Source: Isotricha intestinalis (taxonomy: Eukaryota; Ciliophora; Litostomatea; Vestibuliferida; Isotrichidae). From it: DNA of 52,743 bases. A model generated the notes under the pieces. The model worked only from the letters and a program-made list of their open reading frames with translations. It was not told the origin of the DNA and searched no databases. The position numbers were made by a program, and so were the translations under genes. The stretch covers positions 1-52,743 of the forward strand of contig JAJJLU010000402.1 in the NCBI GenBank assembly GCA_023807065.1, written 5' to 3'. This document shows, piece after piece, positions 40,389 to 50,332 of the stretch. Within the stretch, counting starts at the first letter, position 1, and every line of letters starts with the position of its first letter.

Positions 40389-40957
40389 TTTATTTTTTAT
40401 AATAATATTTAAATATTTTATAATTTTTTGACTACACTTATGTTATTTTAAAATAAATAAAATAAACTTTTCTGAAATATAAAATATATTTATTAGAAAT
40501 TTAATTTTGGAACTAATTCTTCAAAATAAAAGAAAAAGAAAAATATCATTAATAACTAAATCATCAAAATTATAATGTAATAAATGGTTTCTTGCACATA
40601 AAGAATAAACACATAAAAAGTTAGAGTTTCAAAAATAAACTTCAGTAAAATGAATATTATCTATAAATATTTCTCATTCTATCATTTTTTCAATTACTTC
40701 ATCTTTCTATTAATATTTCATTAATCCTATAAAATATTCTATTATTATATCATTTGAATTTATTGATTTTACATTTGATTAATTATTTTTACACATTCTT
40801 CTCAAAATAATGATTTTTTTGATTATATTTTGTAATGAAAAATTATGAAAACTTAATTTTTATTTTATTTTCTTTTATTTTTTTCTTTTTAATTTGAAAA
40901 TTTTAATGTTATTATTTCAAGAAAAAATAAATTAATTATTTTTATTTTTAATATAAA
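40389..40957. promoter_or_regulatory. Divergent spacer upstream of second DHHC gene
   Basis: 569 bases between two start codons on opposite strands. It is AT-rich, with no gene, RNA or repeat recognised. Both promoters should lie here. Confidence 0.4.
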
Positions 40958-41827
40958 ATGGATAAAGACAAAATTGAATCTTATAAAAATTTATCAAGCA
41001 CAGAAAGTCCTAAAAATAAAAGGAAAAAATCAAAAGAAAATATAGAATTTTTTCCAAATAAAAAGGAATCAGAGTTAATATCATTAAAAGAATCAAAAAA
41101 AAAATTAAAAAAAGAGCAAAAACAAAATTTACTTCAAATAAACTCTCCAAACGGAGAATTGGAAGATTTACCAATAGAAAAAGATACAGGAATAAATATA
41201 CCATCAAATAATAATAATAATATAAATCCATGTCATTTAGGAAATTTAAAAAGTTTTTGTATAAATAAAAAAAAAGGAATTCCATTAATTGCAATTGGTC
41301 CTCAATGTAAAAAAATAATATTAATTAAATATATATAATATTAATAGGGGGTTTTTATATTTGTTTATCATCTTTTATAAATATACTTTGTGGAATATAT
41401 TTTTATGGTCTTTGGAATTTAATGAATATAATAATAAGAAATATAGGAGTTTTAATATTTATTATTCAAATCATTTCTTATAATATTGTTTTTTTAATTA
41501 ATCCTGGTTTACCAGAAAAAGATTTATGGATTGAAAATTATAATTCAAATGATTTAGGAAATTATAGAATTTGTAGTATTTGTAAAGTTGTTATGAGAGA
41601 TGAAGATGAAATTGAACATTGTGATGATTGTAATGTTTGTATTATTGGTATTTTTATATTTTTTTAATATATTTATTTTTATTTTAGGTTATGATCATCA
41701 TTGTCCTTGGACTTCCAAATGTGTTGGGAAAAATAATAAAATTTTTTTTTATATTTTTATCATTTCAACTTTTACTCTTTTAATTTATTTAGTTTTTGGA
41801 CTTTTTTTCTTGGAAATCGAAAATTAA
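40958..41827 (+). CDS. DHHC palmitoyltransferase with two tiny introns
   Basis: Exons are 40958-41306, 41348-41647 and 41688-41827, joined by introns of 41 and 40 bases. The joined coding length is 789 bases, 262 residues. Residues 1-100 are Lys/Ser-rich. Across the first junction the codon TGG is made, giving IGPQWGFYIC, the G-P-x-W motif at the first membrane segment of DHHC enzymes. A second segment leads to [12 protein letters not shown]. The Cys-rich domain reads [26 protein letters not shown], and the second junction restores [16 protein letters not shown], the complete catalytic motif. One more membrane segment follows ([23 protein letters not shown]), then a stop. The usual fourth segment and the TTxE motif are missing, so the protein is short. 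It converges with prefoldin-1. Confidence 0.9.
41307..41347 (+). other. 41-nt spliceosomal intron in DHHC gene
   Basis: It begins GTAAAAAAAT and ends TTAATAG, in phase 1. Removal makes the conserved Trp of the G-P-x-W motif from T plus GG. Reading through gives stops soon after. Confidence 0.88.
41648..41687 (+). other. 40-nt spliceosomal intron in DHHC gene
   Basis: It begins GTATTTTTAT and ends TTTTAG, in phase 1. Removal joins CIIG to YDHHCPW and so restores the DHHC active site. Confidence 0.92.
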
Positions 41828-41941
41828 ATAATTAGTTTTTTTCTTAATTCATTTTTTTTTTGTTTTTTATTTAATATTATATTGGGTTAAAAAATAATAA
41901 AATATTTTTAATAAAATTCTTTTTTGTTTTTTACTATTTTT

Positions 41942-42313
41942 TTATTTTGCAGGTGTTTTTGCTACTTCCATATATGCTTTTGATTTTTCAGTAAGTGTTT
42001 TTTCTAAATATTCTTTTTTTTCATTTTGTGTTTTTAATTCTTCAATCATTTGTTTTTTAGTTTCATCCATTTTTTTTAAAAGAGTTTCTTTATCACTTAA
42101 AACAAATATTCTACCACATCTATCATATATTCTGCAATTTGCATCTAAACTATTTATTTCTTTCTGAACTATTTCTTGTCTTTTTAAATTTATATTTAAA
42201 GTATTACAATTTTTGGAAACTAATTGAAGAGAATAATCTATATTCATTAATTCTTTTCTTAAATCATATAATTCAAAAGCTTTACCTTTTACTTCACTTT
42301 TATTATCTGACAT
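41942..42313 (-). CDS. PFDN1: Prefoldin subunit 1
   Basis: This 123-residue protein has two long helices flanking a short beta hairpin, the prefoldin fold of the beta class. Helix 1 covers about residues 8-60 (KAFELYDLRKELMNIDYSLQLVSKN). The hairpin carries IYDRCGRIFVLSDKETL, matching the prefoldin-1 pattern (Y-x-x-x-G-R-M-F-x-L-x-x-K-E). Helix 2 has KKQMIEELKTQNEKKEYLEKTLTEKSKAYMEV, matching the K-K-x-Y-L-E stretch of subunit 1. As part of the hexameric prefoldin it would deliver nascent actin and tubulin to the chaperonin CCT. Length is normal (about 120). Subunit 6 is the main alternative but fits less well at the G-R-(M/I)-F site. Confidence 0.82.
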   Translation of the reverse strand: MSDNKSEVKGKAFELYDLRKELMNIDYSLQLVSKNCNTLNINLKRQEIVQKEINSLDANCRIYDRCGRIFVLSDKETLLKKMDETKKQMIEELKTQNEKKEYLEKTLTEKSKAYMEVAKTPAK

Positions 42314-42516
42314 TTTTTAAATGTATGAAAAAAGTTAAAATGTTTCTTTTAATTAAATTATTTTTTGAATTTTTTTAAATAAATAAATTTTTTTTTTATT
42401 TTTCCGAAATTAAATTTAATTAAGCTGAATTAAAAAAAATAAATTATTTTAAAAATTTAAATTATATTAAATATGAAGAAATTTATAGAAAACTACTATT
42501 ATTTATAAATTTAATT

Positions 42517-44076
42517 TTAATCTTTATTTTGATTTTCTTTAAGTTTATTATATATATAAAGGAAATTTTTTTTTCCTTCGTTTTTACTATTATTTTCTTT
42601 ATCATTTAAATTAAAACTATTATTAACATTAAATTTACATTTTCCTCCATCTAATGAAAACTTCGAATTTTGTTTAGAATTAATTTGTAAATTTTCATTT
42701 AAATTAACCATATCATTATTAAATAATTCTAAATCATTATTTAAACTATTAAAAGAATTAATACTTTGGAAAAAATTATCATTTGACTTATTCAATAAAT
42801 TTCTTAAACCATCATTTTCTAAATCAAAATTTTGAAAAGAATTTTTTCTCAAATTATCATAATTATAATCAAATTTAATATTATTTTGATTTTGTTGAAT
42901 ATTATTAAAAGATGATTGACTAGGATTATTATTTGGCATTAAAACAGAATTTTTTGCATTTTCTATTGAATTTTTTGAATTAACAATTAAATTTTGGAAA
43001 TATGGGTTAATTTTATTTGAGTTAAATAAATTCTGATGAATGTTTACATTTTGATCATTTGTATTTGTTGTAACTGAAAAAGATAATTTATCATATTTTT
43101 TTTTAATTTTATTTAGATTATTTTTGTCCTTTTGAGTTTGTTTTATTACTTTTTTTTCTTTGTTTTCTTTCTTATTTATTTTAAAAGATATCGGTATCTT
43201 TTGGGCATTATTTATTTCATTTTTTGAATTATTTATTTTTTTATTTAAGGAATAATCAATTAAATTAATTTTCATATTTTCATTTTTTTTTTCTTCAAAT
43301 TTTTGAACACCTTCATTTTTATCATTTAATAAAAAATCATCTTCTTCTTCTAAAATTTTACCTTCATTATTATAAGGAAGACTCATTTTTAAAATTTTAT
43401 CAACAATATTATTGTAATCAATATAGTTATTTTTGCAATAACTACTAAATGGTTTTTTTAAAGTTTTAAACTTTAGATTAATAAGTTTTAAAGAAATTAT
43501 ATTAATTTTCTCTTCAATATTCCTTTTCCAATTAATATAAATATCTTTAAGATTAATTTCCTGCTTTTCAAATTTTATTTTTTCTAAAATTATTGAAAAA
43601 TCATCTGAAGTTAATTCTTTAACTTGTAAACCAATAAGAAATAAAATAATATCAATTGAGTATTTATTATCATTTACTAAGTTTAAATTATCTAAAATAA
43701 TAGAAAAAAGAGTTAATTCAAATTCATTAAGCATTATTTTTTTCACTACATTCATTAAAATTTTATGAAGTTCATTTGTACTTTGAATATCACTAGATAA
43801 AGTTTTTGATTCAGAAATTATTCTATTTATAAAAAGAATACAATTTGGATTAAATTGTGTTAAAAGATATTCTTGATATAATTTTTCATATGAATCTTCT
43901 TCTGATTTTTTTACATTTTTTTTATTACTAAATGAAATTATATTCATTTCTTTTTTTATTTTTTCAGTAAACATTCTCATATCTAGTTCGTAATATACTT
44001 TCTTTTTTTCTTTTTTCTTTCTTTGTCTTGTTCTTCTTTGGATTTTTTGAGGATTTTTGGGAGTCGTTTTTCCCAT
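42517..44076 (-). CDS. Unrecognised protein with basic N-terminus and Asn-rich C-terminus
   Basis: The protein has 519 residues. It starts MGKTTPKNPQKIQRRTRQRKKKEKKKVYYELDMRMF, very basic, a likely nuclear or nucleolar signal. A helical folded region spans about 60-220 (YEKLYQEYLLTQFNPNCILFINRIISESKTL, FELTLFSIILDNLNLVNDNKYSIDIILFLIGLQVKELTSDDFSIIL). The rest is Lys/Asn-rich and mostly disordered, with many short N-F/N-L motifs near the end. No known domain was recognised, and the acidic-aliphatic helices could be a protein-binding domain. It lies in tandem with prefoldin-1 on the same strand, 203 bases upstream of it. Confidence 0.6.
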   Translation of the reverse strand: MGKTTPKNPQKIQRRTRQRKKKEKKKVYYELDMRMFTEKIKKEMNIISFSNKKNVKKSEEDSYEKLYQEYLLTQFNPNCILFINRIISESKTLSSDIQSTNELHKILMNVVKKIMLNEFELTLFSIILDNLNLVNDNKYSIDIILFLIGLQVKELTSDDFSIILEKIKFEKQEINLKDIYINWKRNIEEKINIISLKLINLKFKTLKKPFSSYCKNNYIDYNNIVDKILKMSLPYNNEGKILEEEDDFLLNDKNEGVQKFEEKKNENMKINLIDYSLNKKINNSKNEINNAQKIPISFKINKKENKEKKVIKQTQKDKNNLNKIKKKYDKLSFSVTTNTNDQNVNIHQNLFNSNKINPYFQNLIVNSKNSIENAKNSVLMPNNNPSQSSFNNIQQNQNNIKFDYNYDNLRKNSFQNFDLENDGLRNLLNKSNDNFFQSINSFNSLNNDLELFNNDMVNLNENLQINSKQNSKFSLDGGKCKFNVNNSFNLNDKENNSKNEGKKNFLYIYNKLKENQNKD

Positions 44077-44850
44077 TAAAATTTAAAATTTATCACTTCT
44101 TTTAAATAGCAAAAGAAAAAAATTAATTTTTAAGGTACTTTATAGATTGGTTAGAAAATTATCATTGTTATATTAAAAAGTTAAAATTTCTTTAAGAATA
44201 AATAAAAAGTTTATTTGTGATTTTAGAAAAAATATAATGAATAAATTAATATCTTTGACTTGGATTTTAAATAATTTTTTTATAATATAAGTGTTTCAAT
44301 AATTTTTATTTTAGTTTTTCGTATTTTCTAAATGTAATAAATTGCAATTTTTTTAATTCAATAAATTTATTATTGTTATTTATTTTATATATATTATTAA
44401 TATTTTCAGTATATAAAAATTCCAATTGAATTTAATAAAATATTAATTTAATTATTAATATTCAATTTATGATTAATTAAAAAATAAATGAATTAAATTA
44501 AAGTATTTTATTGAGTTTCTTTTGAAATAAAAAAATAAAATATTTTATATAAAGATATAATTATCATGATAATAAATATTTTAATTCAAGAGATTATTTT
44601 TACACTTGAAATAAAATTCTTTCATCTTAAATGAAAGAAAAATTTATATTATTTTTTTAGTATCCTTTGATATTTATTCTATTAAATTTTAATTATATTA
44701 TAAGGAAAATAAAAAATAAAATATAAAAATTAATTTTACATATATTATTGCTCTATAATAAAAATTATATGTCTTAAATTAATCTAATCATTCTAAAATT
44801 GGGAAAAATAAGATAAAAAATTTTTTTAAATTATTTAAATAGAAGAAAAA
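44077..44850. other. Intergenic region with palindrome and hairpin, no gene
   Basis: 774 bases. A perfect 14-base palindrome (ATTATCATGATAAT) lies at 44560-44573. A hairpin with a nine-base stem (TTCTTTCAT / ATGAAAGAA, loop CTTAA) lies at 44617-44639. Nothing else was recognised. As spacer between divergent genes it should also contain both promoters. Confidence 0.5.
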
Positions 44851-45378
44851 ATGATTCAAAATATAAATAAGAATAATAAGGATAAAATAAAACTCGAAAA
44901 CGTCAAAAATAATAATTTCTTCGATGTAAAAAATATAAATTTCAAAGAAGTTATATATACCCAAATTGATAATGAATATTTCATTATATTAATAAATAAT
45001 ATATATAATAATGAAATTGTAAAGGTTATAGAAAAAACTTATATAGATATAATAATTTCTATTAAGAAGTTTTTTTATATTGTATTCAATTTGAAAGACT
45101 CAAAGAATAACAAAAGATTATTATATCAATTGGAAAAAAACAATTTAACATTAAATTTTAATTATCTATTAAAACTTCTTGAGAATAATATTAATGTAGT
45201 TAATCTTATGATAGAAATAATGATTTTAGAAAATAAAAATGGGAAATATTTAAGAAATATTCAATTATTAATAAAAATAAAAAATGAAGCAAATATTTAT
45301 TATGAAAGATTAATAACATTAATTAATCTTTTCTTTAACTATGTAAATTTATGTGAACGAAATTTGTTAAATCATTGA
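44851..45378 (+). CDS. Small helical protein, unrecognised
   Basis: A 175-residue protein, nearly all Ile, Asn, Leu and Lys. Predicted features by eye are an initial charged stretch (residues 1-30), two beta-like strands (EVIYTQIDNEYFIILINNIYNN) and long helices to the end (LLKLLENNINVVNLMIEIMILENKNGKYLRNIQLLIKIKNEANIYYERLITLINLFFNYV). It lacks signal peptide and membrane segments in the usual sense. No family is recognised. Codon bias and an A-rich leader before ATG favour a gene, but an open frame of this length can arise in such AT-rich DNA less easily than by chance only on the T-poor strand, so I am moderately sure. Confidence 0.45.
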   Translation: MIQNINKNNKDKIKLENVKNNNFFDVKNINFKEVIYTQIDNEYFIILINNIYNNEIVKVIEKTYIDIIISIKKFFYIVFNLKDSKNNKRLLYQLEKNNLTLNFNYLLKLLENNINVVNLMIEIMILENKNGKYLRNIQLLIKIKNEANIYYERLITLINLFFNYVNLCERNLLNH

Positions 45379-45489
45379 TGTATTGTATTAATAATAATAG
45401 TAAATATAAATTATTTTAAAAACTTATTTGTAAAAATATAAATATTTAAATTTAAAATTAAGAATTTGTTTATACAAAAAATAAGTGTT

Positions 45490-45687
45490 TTATTTTCCTA
45501 ATTTATTAATATCATTTATAATTGCATGAATTGTTTTTAGAGATTTTTTGGCATGTTTTTCATCTTTTTTAATTTCTTTCTTTAATTTTTCTTTTTGTTT
45601 ACTCCAAAATTTTTCTAAATTTTCAAAAGGATTTTGTTCTTTATTCTTAATATTTTTCCTTTTTTTCTTAATATACTTTTTCCCCAT
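45490..45687 (-). CDS. Small basic protein (65 aa)
   Basis: Sixty-five residues, beginning MGKKYIKKKRKNIKNKEQNPFENLEKFWSKQKEKLKKE and ending INDINKLGK. It is strongly basic with one amphipathic helix (about 24-60) and a single Trp. The frame is bounded by ATG and TAA, with short A-rich flanks. A single small ORF of this composition is weak evidence, but Trp and the regular helix pattern argue against pure noise. It could be a nucleolar or ribosome-associated factor, which is speculation. It is convergent with the previous gene and tandem with the large gene upstream of it, about 110 bases away. Confidence 0.4.
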   Translation of the reverse strand: MGKKYIKKKRKNIKNKEQNPFENLEKFWSKQKEKLKKEIKKDEKHAKKSLKTIHAIINDINKLGK

Positions 45688-45798
45688 TATTGTGATTTTC
45701 TAATTAAAAAAGAATTTAAAATTAAATAATTAATATAAATTTTTCATTCAACCAAAAAAATATTTAACATTAATAAATAATTAAAAAATAAAAAATTT

Positions 45799-48700
45799 TC
45801 ATTTCCCTTGAAATCTATGATGTCTTTTATTACATAAAGAAGTAGGTTTTCCTTGAGATAATAATTTAGCACAATAATTACATTGTCTATTAATAAATAA
45901 TTTATAACTTTTTTTTATAATTTTATCAACATATTCTCCGAAACTATCATGTGACTTTAATAAACTATTTTCACTTAAATTATCTTCTTCTTTTAATTTA
46001 TTTAATTCTAATCTTTTAAATATTTCATCTTCTAATAATTTATATTCAAAATATTTATCTGCTTTCATTTGAGCATCAAGTATATCTGTTGATTTTGATA
46101 AATTTATTTTTTTTTCTTTTTTTAATTTTTTTATCTTTTTCTTAAGGAATAATTTATTTTCTGGAATATTATTATTACTATTAATTAAAAAGTCTCTTTC
46201 TTTTTTTAATAATTCAATTTGATTTTTTAAATTAAAATATTCTTCTCTTGTATTTCTCATTTTATTTGGATTAACTGAATGAGATTTTTTATTTGTTTTA
46301 ATTTCTTTTTTTATTTCAGGTTCATAATACATTTTATCATAATAATTGTTATTTTTAACATCTTCATCATCAGATTTATAAGTATTAATATTATTGTAAA
46401 TATCATCATTATTATCTTTATAATACTCATTAATATTTTGATTATTTATTTTATCATAAAAATTATAATTTTCAATTGAATTTTCGTTTAAAGATTCATT
46501 TGGTTTCGAAGAAGAAGAATAAAAATTATTTAATTCTTGAGTATTATAATTTGTTCTTGTTCCTGTGTTATATTGAGAATTTGAAGATGGAATAAATAAA
46601 TTTTGTTTACTTTGATTCTCTGTATGTTGTCTACTTTTTTTTAATAAATCTTTTACTTGAAGATGAATTTCATCTTCTTTTTGGAATATTGTTTTTATTT
46701 TTTTTTTGAAATTATTATTACATTTTTCTTGAATACTTGAATTTGAAGATTTTGTTTTATTTAATAAAAATATATTTTTCTCATTTTTTGAATTTTTTCT
46801 TGAAGTAATTGATTTTTTACATTTTTTATCTAAAATTTCTTTGAAATTTTCTTTTTCTTCATTTCTTTTATTTTTATAGCATTTTTCTATATTTTTTATT
46901 AATGGTAAAGGAGATAAATTTTTCTCTAATTCAGGATTTAATGACTTAAAATTAATATTAATATCTCTTATTATTTTATTATTTAATATATCTTTTTCAT
47001 TGTTTTTTTCAAAATCTTCATAATTAATTTTTTTTATATTATTTCTTTTATTATTATTTTTATTATTTAAAATTATTAAATTATTGTTATTATTTTTTTT
47101 ATCTTTAGAATCAGAAATGAAATTAATATTATTTGTGTTTATAATATAATCATTCTTATTTTGATTTATTTCTTTTTTATTTTGAATTTCAATTTCTTTC
47201 TTTTCAATCAATAAATTATCTTTTTCTTTTATTTCAGGAAAATATAATAAATTAATAACATTTTCTATTCTTTTTCCATGTCCTTTTATAGAAAAACCTT
47301 CATTAATATTAATAATATTTTCTGGTTTTTTAAAGACAGAAGAAATTGAAAAAGAATCAATTTCAAAATCATTTAAATTATTTTTACTATTATAAGGTTG
47401 AAAAGAAATATATTCTTCTTTTACATTTTTTTCAATATTTTTAGGAGATAAATCAAATTTATCATTTAATGATATTTTAAAATCATTTTGCTTTTTTTTA
47501 TTTCTATTACTTGAAGAAGAACAATTAGTTATATTAATATCACTTTGAAATGATATACAATAATCATTTACAATTTTATTTTCTTTTGAGTTTAAATTAA
47601 TTGGTTCATTATGTGAAATTTCCATTTGATAAAAATCTTTTCTTTTATTATCTTCATTTTTTTTATTGTTATTTTTATTTAATGATTTTTCTATATTGTT
47701 TATATATTGCTTTTTTAAATTAATATTATTTTCTATTTTTAAAGGCATATCATTATTCTTTATTTCAAAATTTTGGTTTTGAATACTTTTTTCTTTCTTT
47801 TGATTTTTTGTATTTAAATTATTCAATTCAATATTAAAATTATTTATTGCATAATTTTTTGTATCATTTTTTAAATTTTCAACTTTTAAATTGTTTTTCT
47901 TTTCTGATTGAAGTTCAATATCTAAATTATTTATATCTAAAATTATTTCTTCTTTTTTTATTAATTTATTATCTTTATATTTAACATCAATATTATCAAA
48001 GTTTGTTTGTTTTTTATTTTCTGGTTTTACTTCAACATTAAAATGTTTAATTTTTAAATTTTTATTTTTATTTTTATTTTTTAAATCATTATAATTTATA
48101 TTAACTTCATTTTTAATTGTATTAATTTCATAATTTTCATTTTTTTTTTCAATTAATTTATTATCCATATTTTTATTATTATCTTTAATATCAAAATCAT
48201 TCATATTATTATTTTCTGAATCATTATATTTTTTATTAGTATATTTCTTTATTTCTTTTTCATTAGATTTATCTAAATTATTTTCAATATTTTTAAAACT
48301 ATCTTCTTGAGAATATTTTTTCAAATTGTTTTGGTTTAATTTTCCTATATTTTTAATTTTAGAATTTAAATATTGTTTCATATCAGCATTAAGAACATTC
48401 AAAATAATTTTTTTCAAATTTTTATTTTGATGATAAATACTTTCTTCATCTTTTTCATAACTAATTAAATCTTCTTTAACAGATTCTTCAGTAATTTTAT
48501 CATTACTTAATTCTTCAATGATTTTTTCATTTTTTTTTTCTTGAGATAAAATATTTAATTCATTTACATGAATAGTTTGTAAATCAATATGATTTGCATT
48601 AATATCTGAATAAGTTGTTTCTGTATATGATCTTCCATCTTCATAATCATCTAAATCTGAAAAATTAGAAATTTTTTCCATTTGAACTTTTATTTTTTTG

Positions 48701-48807
48701 AGAATATCCTTTAAATTATTATTACTTTCTTTTATTTTTTGACTTAATTTCTCTTGATGTGATTTATTTTCTTCATTCATTTTATCAAAAATTTCTCTAC
48801 ATTTCAT
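45799..48807 (-). CDS. Large charged low-complexity protein with C-terminal Cys/His cluster
   Basis: This 1002-residue protein begins MKCREIFDKMNEENKSHQEKLSQKIKESNNNLKDILKKIKVQMEKI, a coiled coil. The bulk (about 100-900) is Asn/Lys/Glu/Ile-rich with no fold I can name. Around 760-900 lies a Tyr/Asn/Ser-rich part, then a second charged coiled coil (NLKNQIELLKKERDFLI, KKKIKKLKKEKKINL). The last 30 residues are different: RQCNYCAKLLSQGKPTSLCNKRHHRFQGK, with C-x2-C, a third Cys 13 positions on, and His-His nearby. That arrangement could bind zinc and sits at the very end, after a conserved-looking helix (SFGEYVDKIIKKSYKLFI). A second in-frame ATG exists ten codons later. Likely cytoskeletal or ciliary, but this is a guess. 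Confidence 0.65.
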   Translation of the reverse strand: MKCREIFDKMNEENKSHQEKLSQKIKESNNNLKDILKKIKVQMEKISNFSDLDDYEDGRSYTETTYSDINANHIDLQTIHVNELNILSQEKKNEKIIEELSNDKITEESVKEDLISYEKDEESIYHQNKNLKKIILNVLNADMKQYLNSKIKNIGKLNQNNLKKYSQEDSFKNIENNLDKSNEKEIKKYTNKKYNDSENNNMNDFDIKDNNKNMDNKLIEKKNENYEINTIKNEVNINYNDLKNKNKNKNLKIKHFNVEVKPENKKQTNFDNIDVKYKDNKLIKKEEIILDINNLDIELQSEKKNNLKVENLKNDTKNYAINNFNIELNNLNTKNQKKEKSIQNQNFEIKNNDMPLKIENNINLKKQYINNIEKSLNKNNNKKNEDNKRKDFYQMEISHNEPINLNSKENKIVNDYCISFQSDINITNCSSSSNRNKKKQNDFKISLNDKFDLSPKNIEKNVKEEYISFQPYNSKNNLNDFEIDSFSISSVFKKPENIININEGFSIKGHGKRIENVINLLYFPEIKEKDNLLIEKKEIEIQNKKEINQNKNDYIINTNNINFISDSKDKKNNNNNLIILNNKNNNKRNNIKKINYEDFEKNNEKDILNNKIIRDININFKSLNPELEKNLSPLPLIKNIEKCYKNKRNEEKENFKEILDKKCKKSITSRKNSKNEKNIFLLNKTKSSNSSIQEKCNNNFKKKIKTIFQKEDEIHLQVKDLLKKSRQHTENQSKQNLFIPSSNSQYNTGTRTNYNTQELNNFYSSSSKPNESLNENSIENYNFYDKINNQNINEYYKDNNDDIYNNINTYKSDDEDVKNNNYYDKMYYEPEIKKEIKTNKKSHSVNPNKMRNTREEYFNLKNQIELLKKERDFLINSNNNIPENKLFLKKKIKKLKKEKKINLSKSTDILDAQMKADKYFEYKLLEDEIFKRLELNKLKEEDNLSENSLLKSHDSFGEYVDKIIKKSYKLFINRQCNYCAKLLSQGKPTSLCNKRHHRFQGK

Positions 48808-48929
48808 TTTTTGATTTATGAATTTTTTTATAATTTTATAATAAAATGATATTATTTTTCTTAGGTTATCAAATTAATTTTTTAATTAAATAATAAATGA
48901 ATTATGATTTATATTAATAATAATGAATT

Positions 48930-49952
48930 TTATTTCCAAAATTTAATTATATCTCCTACAGTGATAATATAATTATAATTATATTGAATAATTTGTTTAA
49001 TATAATCATGATGAGCAAATTTTTTTTTTGAAATTTCTATAAAACTATGTTCATCGAATTTATATTGAATTAAATTTGAACTTGAATTAAAAGAATTTAA
49101 AACAGATAATAATAATTGATTATTATTAAAAACAGCAATAGCTAAAATTTTTTGTTCAAAATTACATTTTTTAACAAAAATTTGAGTTTCCATATTTAAT
49201 ATATAAATATTAGTATTTCTTACAATACCTAATAATTTATTACTAATGTTAAAAAAATCAAAACGACCATAATCACTGAAATTTTTTTTATTTGACCACT
49301 TTTGATTAATTAAATTAAAAAAAGCAAAAGAATAAGGTTTTGATACAATAATAGTAAAAATATTATATTCATGAATAGAAGAGATTTTTTCATCATTATC
49401 AAATTCTAAAAAATTAAAACTTGAATTATTTGGTTTTTCAATAATTAAACTTAATTGAAATGAAACAATTCCTTTTATTTTTTGCCATATTTTTATTATA
49501 TTTTCATTTATAATAATACAATTTTCACTTTTTGGTAAATAATTAATAAATAAATTCCATATTGAATTATTTTCTCTAAAAAATTGTTCATAAATTTCAC
49601 ATGAAGTATTATTATCACATAATTTATATAAGAATGATTTTCCTGTGAAATGTGAAAAAGTTAAAATTATATTGTGATTGATATAAAACCAATTTGTTAT
49701 ATTATTATCTTGGAATTTTAATTTTATTTTGTTTATATTTTTTTTATCATATATTTCAAAAGAATTGTCTTTAAATACACCTATGTCATAATTTTCTAAA
49801 ATAAAAACTTTTCTAACTGAATCTATTTCTATTGATTTTTCTTCAAGTTTAGATTCTATCATATTCCTTTTTTTAAATTTTTTTGAAATAAATTGTCTTA
49901 TTTTATCAGGACTAATTTCTGATATTTTTTTTAATACTGTTTTTCCATTCAT
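48930..49952 (-). CDS. Divergent WD40-like beta-propeller protein
   Basis: The protein has 340 residues. After a basic first part (MNGKTVLKKISEISPDKIRQFISKKFKKRN) it consists of short beta-strand units with aromatic ends. Examples are VFILENYDIGVFKDNSFEIYD, ITNWFYINHNIILTFSHFTGKSFLYKL, CIIINENIIKIWQKI, FFNISNKLLGIVRNTNIYILNM, and the final FAHHDYIKQIIQYNYNYIITVGDIIKFWK. The I-(I)-K-x-W endings fit degenerate WD40 blades, and five to seven blades could fit. It differs from the clear WD40 protein at 2010-3437. Role unknown; propellers usually bind other proteins. It is divergent from the severin-like gene and lies 122 bases from the large gene on the same strand. Confidence 0.6.
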   Translation of the reverse strand: MNGKTVLKKISEISPDKIRQFISKKFKKRNMIESKLEEKSIEIDSVRKVFILENYDIGVFKDNSFEIYDKKNINKIKLKFQDNNITNWFYINHNIILTFSHFTGKSFLYKLCDNNTSCEIYEQFFRENNSIWNLFINYLPKSENCIIINENIIKIWQKIKGIVSFQLSLIIEKPNNSSFNFLEFDNDEKISSIHEYNIFTIIVSKPYSFAFFNLINQKWSNKKNFSDYGRFDFFNISNKLLGIVRNTNIYILNMETQIFVKKCNFEQKILAIAVFNNNQLLLSVLNSFNSSSNLIQYKFDEHSFIEISKKKFAHHDYIKQIIQYNYNYIITVGDIIKFWK

Positions 49953-50332
49953 TTACAAATGTTTTTTAATCATTAATTTAGTGTTCAAAAAATAATAATA
50001 TTTTATAAAAATAAATAATAAATGAAAAGCATTAAAAAAATTCATAAACAATATTTTATCGAATTAAAATATTAAGGAAAATTTATATATATTTTTATCC
50101 AATAAATTAGACTTAGTTTAATTTAAATATTTTTTTAAAAATTCATTTTTTTATATTAGAAATCTATTTGATTATAGTTGAAAAAAGAAACAATCTAATC
50201 ATTTAATTATAAAAGATACATTTTTAACTCCTCTACATTAAACAAAAAAATAATAATAACAAATAAATATAATAACAGAAAATTCTCAAACCTGAATAAA
50301 AAATAAAAAATTAAAAAAAATTAATAAAAAAA
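49953..50332. promoter_or_regulatory. Divergent promoter region, propeller / severin genes
   Basis: 380 bases of AT-rich spacer between the two start codons. The last 60 bases are extremely A-rich and form the severin gene leader. No named element was seen. Confidence 0.4.

Noticed and set aside
41760..41890. Third intron in the second DHHC gene that would add a membrane segment
   Set aside because: The only possible 5' site is GTTTTT, unlike the GTA starts of the firm introns, and the joined frame hits TAA at once.
46279..46479. Strongly hydrophobic plus-strand frame inside the large minus gene
   Set aside because: Reverse reading of Asn/Lys/Asp codons gives Ile/Phe/Leu, so it only looks like a membrane protein.
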